Source: Flagellimonas olearia
GTDB taxonomy: Bacteria; Bacteroidota; Bacteroidia; Flavobacteriales; Flavobacteriaceae
Length of the DNA: 64,000 bases
Assembly: GCF_009184425.1 (NCBI RefSeq)
Contig: NZ_WELG01000001.1
Location: forward strand, 661,033 to 725,032
Direction of reading: 5' to 3'
Every line of letters begins with the position of its first letter. Within the stretch, counting starts at the first letter, position 1. The notes beneath the pieces were generated by a model. That model ran no database searches. It had not been told where the DNA came from and saw only the letters and a program-made list of their open reading frames with translations. Below are positions 34,986-44,023 of this stretch, in pieces. Made by a program: the position numbers and the translations under genes.

Positions 34986-36014
34986 TTAGCTCCCAATCGC
35001 ATAACGGGCCTTGGCGGCCACACTTTGGTCTGTAAAATCAACTTTCAGAAATTTTAGGTAGCCCACAATCCCGATCATGGCGGCATTGTCCGTGCAATAG
35101 GCAAACTTGGGGATATAGGTTTTCCATCCCAGTTTTTCCTCGGCTTCCTTGAGTCGGGCACGTATGCCGGAGTTGGCGGCCACACCGCCTCCAATGGCAA
35201 TCTCTTGGATTCCGGTTTGCTCCACGGCCAAGGTCAGTTTATCCATCAAGATCTCCAAAATGGTATGCTGTACCGATGCGCAGATATCGTTAATGTTTTC
35301 CGAAACAAAATCAGGGTTCTTTTGGGTTTCCCGCTGAAGGAAATACAGGATACTGGTCTTTAAGCCACTAAAACTGAAATTGAGCCCATCCACCTTGGGT
35401 TTTGGAAATTCAAAAGCATGTGGATTCCCTTCCCGGGCATATTTATCTACCAATGGGCCACCGGGATAGGGTAGTCCCATAAGCTTGGCGCTTTTGTCAA
35501 AAGCCTCGCCCACGGCATCATCCAGGGTCTCTCCAAGGACCTTCATGTCAAAATGGTCACAGACTTTCACAATCTGTGTATGTCCCCCGCTAATGGTCAT
35601 CCCCAAAAATGGAAACTTCGGAGGGGTATTGTCACCATCTTCAATAAAGTGGGCCAAAATATGGGCTTCCATATGGTTCACCTCGATTAAGGGAATGTCC
35701 AACCCCAAGGCCAAAGACTTGGCAAAGGAGGTGCCCACGAGCAGCGAACCCATAAGTCCGGGGCCACGCGTAAAGGCTATGGCAGATAGTTGTTTTTTAT
35801 CGATATTTGCCTTGGCCAAGGCCTGATGAACCACAGGGACAATATTTTGCTGATGGGCCCGTGAAGCCAACTCTGGGACAACACCACCATATTGCTTGTG
35901 GATTTCTTGTGTGGCCACCACATTGCTCAGTACCTTTGTATGGCACAAAACGGCGGCAGATGTGTCGTCACAAGAAGATTCAATGGCCAGAATATATTTT
36001 TTTGGATTTGTCAC
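34986..36014 (-). CDS. tsaD: tRNA N6-adenosine threonylcarbamoyltransferase TsaD
   Basis: 342 residues, normal length. ILAIESSCDDTSAA at the N-terminus, ELASRAHQQNIVPVV, the iron-binding NHMEAHILAH (about 113-122), ISGGHTQIV, GEAFDKSAKLMGLPYPGGP, LNFSFSGLKTSI and GGGVAANSGIR. Transfers the threonylcarbamoyl group to A37 of ANN-reading tRNAs. First gene of the tsaD-tfoX-like-rsmE unit, divergent from tamB. Confidence 0.96.
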   Translation of the reverse strand: MTNPKKYILAIESSCDDTSAAVLCHTKVLSNVVATQEIHKQYGGVVPELASRAHQQNIVPVVHQALAKANIDKKQLSAIAFTRGPGLMGSLLVGTSFAKSLALGLDIPLIEVNHMEAHILAHFIEDGDNTPPKFPFLGMTISGGHTQIVKVCDHFDMKVLGETLDDAVGEAFDKSAKLMGLPYPGGPLVDKYAREGNPHAFEFPKPKVDGLNFSFSGLKTSILYFLQRETQKNPDFVSENINDICASVQHTILEILMDKLTLAVEQTGIQEIAIGGGVAANSGIRARLKEAEEKLGWKTYIPKFAYCTDNAAMIGIVGYLKFLKVDFTDQSVAAKARYAIGS

Positions 36015-36039
36015 TGGTTTTGGAACAAAAATTGGTCAT

Positions 36040-36066
36040 CAAAGGTAAAACATAAAGCCCTATCAA
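36040..36066 (-). promoter_or_regulatory. promoter of tsaD
   Basis: Minus strand: TACCTTTG (-7, exact TAnnTTTG) at 36047-36040 with TTG (-33) at 36066-36064, 16-bp spacer. Transcription would begin near 36033, 19 bp before the tsaD ATG. It overlaps the presumed first codons of tamB. Confidence 0.5.
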
Positions 36067-36097
36067 AAAACTTCGTAAAATACTAATACGATTCTTT

Positions 36098-39000
36098 TTG
36101 GCCCTAGTACTGCTTATGGTATTGGGGTCTTTGGTGTTGTCCATGCCGGTGGTGCAGACCAAAATTGCGAAGTACGCCACCAATTCCATCAATACGGAGT
36201 TCGGGACCAACATACAGATCGATCGTGTTAGCCTTTCACTTTTTACACTCAATGCAGGTATCAAGGGAATTTATATCGAGGATTATCAGAAAGATACCCT
36301 GGCTTATATCCATAAGCTGAGCACTTCTATATTGAACATACGGAACATGGCCAATGGAACGTTGGAGTTTGGCGACATGGAAGTGGACGGTATCCTTTTT
36401 AACCTGAAGACCTATGAAGGGGAGCGGGACACCAATCTGGACGTGTTTGTGGCCAAGTTGGATGACGGAAAGCCCCGTCCGCCGGGGACACCTCCCTTTT
36501 TCATGTCGACCGATGAAATCCAAATCAATAGTGGTAGGTTCCGGTTGATCGATGAAAATTTGGAGGCGCAAGAGGTCCTGAATTTTTCGGAGTTGAAGAT
36601 ATTGGCCAAGGACTTCCAGATCTTGGGGCCAGAAGTGACCTTGAATATTGAAGACCTTTCCACTTTGGCCAAACGGGGCATTCGACTTAAGAAACTGACC
36701 ACAAATTTTAAGTACACGAAGGAACAGATGCGGTTTGATTCCCTTCTCGTTGACACGGAAGAATCCGAGATCAAAGGGAACTTGGTCTTTAATTATAATC
36801 GGGAAGATTTTGCCGAGTTTTTGGACAAGGTGAACATCGAGGCACAATTTGATGAATCCAGTGTGGCCCTAAACGAAGTGAATGCATTTTACAATGAGTT
36901 TGGAAAGGACAGGATAGTGACTTTTTCCGGACAGATGGGAGGAGTGCTCAATCAACTGGAAGTGGATGATCTTTATGTGCATATGGAAAATACCGGGATC
37001 CATGGCGATTTTGTATTCTCCAATATTTTTTCTGATGAGGCCCCCTTTGTCATGCGGGCCGATTTGGACAATCTTACCTCCAGCTACTATCAATTGAGGG
37101 CCATTTTGCCGAATATTTTGGGGGAAAACATTCCTGAAACTGTGCAAAAGCTAGGGCAATTTACGGTTAGGGGCGATGCAGAAGTGACGGAGACGTCCTT
37201 AGATGTAAAAATCAACCTCAATACAGCGGTGGGGAGTAGCTATATGGATGTGCAAATGACCAATCTCCAAGCAAAAAATGATGCTTCCTACATTGGATTT
37301 ATATCCCTTATTGATTTTGACTTAGGAGATTTTATCGAAGATGATGAATTGGGGCTGACCTCCTTGGATTTCAATGTGGAAGGAAAAGGATTTGCCGCTG
37401 AAAATTTGAATACTGAGGTTATTGGTGATGTCTATAAACTGCAGTTCAATAATTACGAATACAATAACATTAAGGTTTCAGGAATCTTAAAGGATCAGTT
37501 GTTTGATGGCTCCCTGCTTTGCAATGATGAAAATTTCCGATTCGATTTTAAAGGTTTGGCGGACTTTGGCGGTACCGAGAACAAATTCAACTTTATTGCT
37601 GCCGTGGATTACGCCGATCTTAAGGAACTCAATTTTATTGATGATAGCATTTCCATATTCAAAGGTCATATAAATATGGATATTGAAGGAAGGACTTTGG
37701 ATGATATGGTGGGTCAGATGCGTTTTTCCAACACCACCTATCAAAATATAAATACGACCTATTATTTTGAGGATTTTGCTGTTTTTTCCTCATTTGATCG
37801 GGATACGGTCCGTACCATTGAGATCAATTCGCCGGATATCATCACAGGGTATGTCAAGGGAAAATTCAAAGTCAATGAAGTAGGGAAATTGGTGCAAAAC
37901 TCCGTGGGAAGCATTTATACCAATTATAAGCCCTTTGAAATTTCAGAGGGACAACATGTGGACTTCAACTTTAAGATTTACAATAAAATTGTGGACGTTT
38001 TCTTTCCAGAAGTGGTCTTTGGGCCCAATACCTTTATGAGGGGTAGTATTATATCGGATGAAGGCGATTTTAAAATGACGTTTAAATCACCAAGTATAGA
38101 AGCTTTTGACAATACATTTGAAAATGTAGAACTGAAGATCGATAATAAGAACCCTCTTTTCAACACCTTCGTTTCGGTGGAAGATATGTCCACGGTCTAT
38201 TATGACATTAAAGATTTCAGTCTTATCAATACCACATTGAAGGACACGCTTTTCTTTAGAACGGAGTTCAAGGGGGGAAGCGAATACAACGATAGCTACA
38301 ACCTCAATTTCTATCATACCTTCAACGAGAACAACCGATCGGTCATTGGCCTTAAAAAATCGGATATCAGCTTTAAGGGGAACACCTGGGTACTGAACAA
38401 AGATGGGAACAGTAAAAACAAGGTTATCATCAACAAGACCTTGGATAGCATAATCATTGAGGATGTGGTGATGGACAATAACAACAAGGAGCAGATCAGA
38501 CTCCGAGGCGAATTGGCCGATTCCACCTATAAAGATCTGGATCTACAGTTTAAGATTGTGTCCCTCAGCAAGATTACCCCTGCCATAGACAGCCTTAAGA
38601 TGAACGGATCTGTGGATGGTTTTCTCAACATCCTACAAAAAGATGGGAAGTATCTCCCCACATCCAGTCTAAATGTGAAAGACTTTAGCGTGAATGGCAT
38701 GCGTTTGGGAGATTTGGAAGTGGGTATTTTTGGGAACAACAATCTTACCCAATTTGGGGTGAGTACTTGGCTCGTTGACAATGGTAAGGAGAAGATGAGT
38801 ATCAACGGGAAGGTGACCAATATCAACAACAAACAACAGGTGGACCTTGCGGCCAATTTCACAGATTTTAGTTTGGAACCCTTCAGCCCATTGGGCGATG
38901 GGGTTATTTCCAACATACGGGGCAGCGTCATAGGAAGTGCCAAGATTACCGGAGATTTATACAACCCGTCCATTAATGGAACCTTAAGTCTCAACAATGC

Positions 39001-40537
39001 AGGAATCGGTATTCCCTACCTCAATGTGGATTATAATTTTGCGCCCTATTCCCGTGTCCGCCTTTTTGACCAAACTTTCTATTTTGAGAATGTAGGGCTG
39101 TCCGATGTGGCGGAAGGCACCAAGGCCACTCTGGACGGAACCATAAGTCATACCGGGTTTTCCGACTGGTACCTTGGGTTGGATGTGGACACCAAGAACA
39201 ATCGGTTCATGATTCTTAATACGGAATATGATGAAGAATCCCTTTACTATGGAAAAGGCTTTATCAACGGTACAGGAAGTATTTATGGGCCAACCGACGC
39301 CTTGACCATTGCTGTGGATGCGACCACGGCGAGGGGCACTTCCCTAAAAATTCCGTTGAGTGATGTTACCAGTATTGGGGACTATTCGTTTATCAATTTC
39401 ATTGAAAAGGGAGAATCCAATTCTTTTGAACAAGAACGGGTGTTACAAGAGTATCAAGGTCTGGAAATGGCCTTTGACCTCGCGGTGACCCCAGAGGCCG
39501 AAGTAGAGATCGTTGTGGATCAGAGTACAGGAAGTTCCCTTAAGGGAACCGGAGAGGGAATTCTGTTGATAGAGATCAATACCAATGGAAAATTCAATAT
39601 GTACGGGGAGTTTGTTGCTGTAACGGGGGAGTACAATTTTAAATATGGTGGGGTGATTGACAAAAAGTTCAAGGTGCGCCCGGGTGGCACCATTCTTTGG
39701 GAACGGGATCCCTTGGCCGCCCAGTTGAACCTCGAGGCCGTATACGCCCTGAATGCCAATCCAGCCCCATTGTTGGACAATTCCGGTTTTGCGGGAAGGA
39801 TTCCCACAGAGGTAATCGTTCGTTTGGATGGGGAGTTGGAAAGCCCCAATATCAATTTCGATATTGACTTCCCCGGAACCAGTTCCGTGGTACAGTCCGA
39901 GCTCCAATACCGATTGCAGGATCCCACCGTAAAGGAGCGAAATGCCTTTTTTCTTTTGGCGCAGGGAACATTTGTGGATTCTCAGTCGGGAATCAACCAA
40001 CAGGCTGTTACCGGAAACCTAATACAGACTGCCTCCGGCCTCTTGAACCAAATCTTGGGGGGTGACAATGACAAGTTCAATCTGGGAGTATCCTACGAAC
40101 AAGGTCTTTTGGACCCCAATGCCAGTACACGGACCGAGAATAGGATAGGGGTCACGGTTTCCACCCAGATATCGGATAGGATTTTGGTCAACGGAAGGGT
40201 AGGAGTGCCCGTGGGAGGAGTTTCCGAAACTGTAGTGGCCGGCGACGTGGAAGTACAGGTACTATTGAATGAGCAAGGGACCCTAAGCGCAAAGATCTTT
40301 AACCGGGAGAACCAAATCCAACGATTTTTGGCCGAACGACAAGGGTATACCCAAGGGGTTGGTCTGTCCTATCAAGTGGATTTCAATAGTTTTAAGGAAC
40401 TCATGCAGAAGGTCTTCAAAAAGAAAGAAAAGGCACAGGAGCCCCCAAGGCAAAAAGAGGCAACGGAAGTCATGGGACAGGATAGTCTGATCCGGTTTAT
40501 GCCCAAGAAAGATTCTCCCGCCAAAACAGGGCAATAG
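36098..40537 (+). CDS. tamB: TamB family translocation/assembly protein
   Basis: 1479 residues from TTG 36098. N-terminal membrane anchor (LVLLMVLGSLVLSMPVVQTKIAKYA), a long AsmA/TamB-type beta-helical body in the periplasm, and the C-terminal TamB (DUF490) domain (EYNFKYGGVIDKKFKVRPGGTILWERDPLAAQLNLEAVY, spanning about 1180-1420, with FFLLAQGTFVD and GVSYEQGLLDP). Links inner and outer membrane; known for outer-membrane protein assembly or phospholipid transport. The start is odd: the frame stays open back to a stop at 36053 and encodes a positively charged lead (IKKLRKILIRFFLA) beginning at an ATC codon, 36062, where an ATG is expected. The TTG start would lose this lead. Confidence 0.9.
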   Translation: MALVLLMVLGSLVLSMPVVQTKIAKYATNSINTEFGTNIQIDRVSLSLFTLNAGIKGIYIEDYQKDTLAYIHKLSTSILNIRNMANGTLEFGDMEVDGILFNLKTYEGERDTNLDVFVAKLDDGKPRPPGTPPFFMSTDEIQINSGRFRLIDENLEAQEVLNFSELKILAKDFQILGPEVTLNIEDLSTLAKRGIRLKKLTTNFKYTKEQMRFDSLLVDTEESEIKGNLVFNYNREDFAEFLDKVNIEAQFDESSVALNEVNAFYNEFGKDRIVTFSGQMGGVLNQLEVDDLYVHMENTGIHGDFVFSNIFSDEAPFVMRADLDNLTSSYYQLRAILPNILGENIPETVQKLGQFTVRGDAEVTETSLDVKINLNTAVGSSYMDVQMTNLQAKNDASYIGFISLIDFDLGDFIEDDELGLTSLDFNVEGKGFAAENLNTEVIGDVYKLQFNNYEYNNIKVSGILKDQLFDGSLLCNDENFRFDFKGLADFGGTENKFNFIAAVDYADLKELNFIDDSISIFKGHINMDIEGRTLDDMVGQMRFSNTTYQNINTTYYFEDFAVFSSFDRDTVRTIEINSPDIITGYVKGKFKVNEVGKLVQNSVGSIYTNYKPFEISEGQHVDFNFKIYNKIVDVFFPEVVFGPNTFMRGSIISDEGDFKMTFKSPSIEAFDNTFENVELKIDNKNPLFNTFVSVEDMSTVYYDIKDFSLINTTLKDTLFFRTEFKGGSEYNDSYNLNFYHTFNENNRSVIGLKKSDISFKGNTWVLNKDGNSKNKVIINKTLDSIIIEDVVMDNNNKEQIRLRGELADSTYKDLDLQFKIVSLSKITPAIDSLKMNGSVDGFLNILQKDGKYLPTSSLNVKDFSVNGMRLGDLEVGIFGNNNLTQFGVSTWLVDNGKEKMSINGKVTNINNKQQVDLAANFTDFSLEPFSPLGDGVISNIRGSVIGSAKITGDLYNPSINGTLSLNNAGIGIPYLNVDYNFAPYSRVRLFDQTFYFENVGLSDVAEGTKATLDGTISHTGFSDWYLGLDVDTKNNRFMILNTEYDEESLYYGKGFINGTGSIYGPTDALTIAVDATTARGTSLKIPLSDVTSIGDYSFINFIEKGESNSFEQERVLQEYQGLEMAFDLAVTPEAEVEIVVDQSTGSSLKGTGEGILLIEINTNGKFNMYGEFVAVTGEYNFKYGGVIDKKFKVRPGGTILWERDPLAAQLNLEAVYALNANPAPLLDNSGFAGRIPTEVIVRLDGELESPNINFDIDFPGTSSVVQSELQYRLQDPTVKERNAFFLLAQGTFVDSQSGINQQAVTGNLIQTASGLLNQILGGDNDKFNLGVSYEQGLLDPNASTRTENRIGVTVSTQISDRILVNGRVGVPVGGVSETVVAGDVEVQVLLNEQGTLSAKIFNRENQIQRFLAERQGYTQGVGLSYQVDFNSFKELMQKVFKKKEKAQEPPRQKEATEVMGQDSLIRFMPKKDSPAKTGQ

Positions 40538-40643
40538 GCTTGTTATTTTTCACGCTTTTTGAGGAATTCTTTACGAAAACGTTTGAAAAAATCAATGAAG
40601 GTAAATAAATTATTAAGCCATTCATATTTTGGATAAAGTTTCC

Positions 40644-40651
40644 TAGTTTTG
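40644..40651 (+). promoter_or_regulatory. -7 box (TAGTTTTG) before pfkA
   Basis: Exact TAnnTTTG match 17 bp before the pfkA ATG; transcription would start near 40658. The nearest upstream TTG (40629-40631) is too close for a standard -33. Confidence 0.4.
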
Positions 40652-40668
40652 ACCCTTTAAAATTTTGA

Positions 40669-41655
40669 ATGGCTTCAGAAATAAAGAAAATAGGAGTTTT
40701 TACCTCTGGAGGAGACTCCCCGGGAATGAATGCAGCGATTCGTTCTGTAGTCCGAACTTGTGCTTACTTAAAAATTGAATGTATTGGTATCTATCGTGGA
40801 TACCAAGGTATGATAGAGGGTGATTTCAAGACCCTTGATGCACGGAGTGTAAACAATATCATCAATAAAGGCGGAACCATTCTTAAATCTGCCCGTTGTG
40901 AGGAATTCAGGACAAAGCAAGGAAGACAAAAAGCATACGACCAATTGGTCAAGGAAGGCATAGATGCCTTTGTGGTGATTGGTGGTAATGGTAGCTTTAA
41001 CGGTGCCATGCTCTTCAACCAAGAGTTTGGTTTTCCAGTTATGGGTATTCCGGGCACCATTGACAATGATATTTTGGGATCTTCCTATACCATTGGTTTT
41101 GATACCGCGATCAATACAGTGGTCGAAGCTGTGGATAAGATCAGGGATACAGCCAGTTCCCACAATCGTTTGTTCTTTGTGGAGGTCATGGGAAGGGACG
41201 TGGGCCATATTGCCTTGAACGCAGGTGTTGGGGCCGGTGCCGAGGAAATTTTGATTCCCGAATTGAACCTAGGTCTCGAACGTTTGGTAGAGTCCTTGAA
41301 ACGAAGTAAAAAATCAGGCAAGTCTTCCAGTATCGTAATCGTTGCCGAAGGCGATAAGATTGGAAAGAATGTCTTTGAGCTCAAAGAATATGTGGAGGAA
41401 CATTTGCCCATCTACGATGTAAGGGTATCCGTTCTGGGACACATGCAACGTGGTGGGAATCCAACCTGTTTTGACCGGGTTTTGGCCAGTAGAATGGGTG
41501 TGAAGGCCGTGGAGAGCCTGTTGGAGGGCAAATCCAACTTCATGGTGGGGATAAAGGATACCAAATTGGTGCTTACCCCGATTGCAGAGGCCATAAAGGC
41601 ACATACGGAAATAGACCAAGAACTCATTAGAGTTTCTGATATAATGACAACATAA
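40669..41655 (+). CDS. pfkA: ATP-dependent 6-phosphofructokinase
   Basis: 328 residues. TSGGDSPGMNAAIRS (ATP-binding glycine pair), GIYRGYQGMIEGD, IGGNGSFNGA, GIPGTIDNDI (catalytic Asp about 129), EVMGRDVGHIAL and LGHMQRGGNPTCFDR. The GGD..PG pattern with a Gly after the second glycine is the ATP-using form. Commits fructose-6-phosphate to glycolysis. In a two-gene unit with gap, 23 bp downstream. Confidence 0.95.
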   Translation: MASEIKKIGVFTSGGDSPGMNAAIRSVVRTCAYLKIECIGIYRGYQGMIEGDFKTLDARSVNNIINKGGTILKSARCEEFRTKQGRQKAYDQLVKEGIDAFVVIGGNGSFNGAMLFNQEFGFPVMGIPGTIDNDILGSSYTIGFDTAINTVVEAVDKIRDTASSHNRLFFVEVMGRDVGHIALNAGVGAGAEEILIPELNLGLERLVESLKRSKKSGKSSSIVIVAEGDKIGKNVFELKEYVEEHLPIYDVRVSVLGHMQRGGNPTCFDRVLASRMGVKAVESLLEGKSNFMVGIKDTKLVLTPIAEAIKAHTEIDQELIRVSDIMTT

Positions 41656-41660
41656 TTTAA

Positions 41661-42680
<1,020 letters not shown>

Positions 42681-42702
42681 TAATAGTATCTTGCATATAA
42701 AT

Positions 42703-42731
42703 CCAGAAGAGGGTGTAAAGCCCTCTTTTGG
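42703..42731 (+). terminator. intrinsic terminator after gap
   Basis: An 11-pair stem (core AAGAGGG / CCCTCTT, extended with one G-U pair to CC..GG at the base) with a 7-nt loop TGTAAAG, starting 22 bp after the gap stop codon. The following T-run is short and broken by a GG. Confidence 0.7.
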
Positions 42732-42755
42732 ATTCAACCAAAAACTTTGACGCAT

Positions 42756-43607
42756 ATGATTTTGATTGTGGATAGTGGAGCCACTAAATCCGATTGGATT
42801 GCATTGGATGACAAGGGGAAACAATTGTTCCTTACCCAAACCCTTGGGTTAAGTCCAGAGGTGCTCACACGTGAGGTGATTGAGGACAGGTTGGCCAATA
42901 ATTTTGAGCTTTCCAAGAATAGAGAAATCGTTAGTCAATTGTATTTCTACGGTGCCGGTTGTGGCACGGATAGAATGAAGAATTTCCTAAAGGTAATTTT
43001 CAAGGATTTTTTCCCCAATGCCAAGGCAGAGGTTCGGGAAGACACCTATGCGGCCATATATGCCACGACCAAGATTGGACGTCAAGGAATTGTCTGCATA
43101 TTGGGTACAGGATCCAATTGCAGTTATTATGATGGTCATCAATTGATGCAAAAGGTTACCTCGTTGGGCTATATCCTAATGGATGATGGTAGCGGTAACT
43201 TCTTTGGAAGAAAGTTGTTGCGTGATTATTACTTCCATAAGATGCCGCAGGATTTGGGAATCAAATTTGCCAAGGAATATAATCTGGAGGCAGATGTCAT
43301 CAAAGAAAACTTATACAAACAGCCCAACCCAAATACCTATTTGGCCACGTTTGCCCGTTTCATTATCGAAAACAAGGAGCACCCGTATTGCAAAGGGGTC
43401 ATAGAAAAAGGATTGCAACAGTTTGTGAACAACTACATTATGCAGTTTGAACTGGCCACCAAGGTACCTATCAACTTTGTGGGCAGCATAGCACACTTTC
43501 TGCAGGACGAACTAAAAGCCTGTTTGGAAAGGAACGATCTTATTCTTGGGGTAATCCGCAGAAGACCTATAGAAGGTCTGGTTGAGTTTCACCAAGAAAC
43601 TATTTGA
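42756..43607 (+). CDS. BadF/BadG-type N-acetylglucosamine kinase-like ATPase
   Basis: 283 residues from the ATG at 42756 (a TTG at 42747 is also in frame). LIVDSGATKSDW is the phosphate-1 motif of the ASKHA fold, YFYGAGCGTDRM and CILGTGSNCSYYDGHQL are the substrate and phosphate-2 regions, ILMDDGSGNFFGRKLLRDYY the adenosine part. The group includes N-acetylglucosamine kinases, and this form is common beside glycolytic genes in Flavobacteriia. Substrate not proven. Overlaps the converging ridA gene by 8 bp. Confidence 0.85.
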   Translation: MILIVDSGATKSDWIALDDKGKQLFLTQTLGLSPEVLTREVIEDRLANNFELSKNREIVSQLYFYGAGCGTDRMKNFLKVIFKDFFPNAKAEVREDTYAAIYATTKIGRQGIVCILGTGSNCSYYDGHQLMQKVTSLGYILMDDGSGNFFGRKLLRDYYFHKMPQDLGIKFAKEYNLEADVIKENLYKQPNPNTYLATFARFIIENKEHPYCKGVIEKGLQQFVNNYIMQFELATKVPINFVGSIAHFLQDELKACLERNDLILGVIRRRPIEGLVEFHQETI

Positions 43608-43980
43608 CCGCGATCATAGAAATTTCAACATTTACAAATTTTGGAAGATTGGCTACTTCCACGGTTTCCCTGGCTGGGGCCGTATCTGCATTGAAATAAG
43701 TACCATATACCTCGTTTATTTCCGAAAATTGGTGCATATCCTTGATGAAAATGGAGGTTTTTACCACATGATCAAAGGTTAGACCGGCTTCTTCCAGAAT
43801 GGCCTTGAGGTTTTCCATGGACTGCTTCGTCTCCTTTTTAATATCCCCTTCCACCAATTTGCCCGTAGCGGGATCTATTGGAATTTGTCCGGAAATGTAT
43901 AGGGTGTCCTTGATCCATACGGCTTGATTGTAGGGACCAATAGGGGCAGGTGCCTTTGGAGTGTTTATGATTTTCTTCAT
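43600..43980 (-). CDS. ridA: RidA family reactive intermediate/imine deaminase
   Basis: 126 residues, complete. KKIINTPKAPAPIGPYNQAV at the N-terminus, the trimer interface and active-site motif YISGQIPIDPATGKLVEGD, and the Arg-containing APARETVEVANLPKFVNVEISMIAV at the end (Arg about 107). Hydrolyses 2-aminoacrylate and similar enamines released by PLP enzymes. Single gene. Confidence 0.95.
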   Translation of the reverse strand: MKKIINTPKAPAPIGPYNQAVWIKDTLYISGQIPIDPATGKLVEGDIKKETKQSMENLKAILEEAGLTFDHVVKTSIFIKDMHQFSEINEVYGTYFNADTAPARETVEVANLPKFVNVEISMIAVK

Positions 43981-44023
43981 GGAAGTTTATGCTTTTGTTT
44001 AGAGACTTGAAGATATTCAAAAA

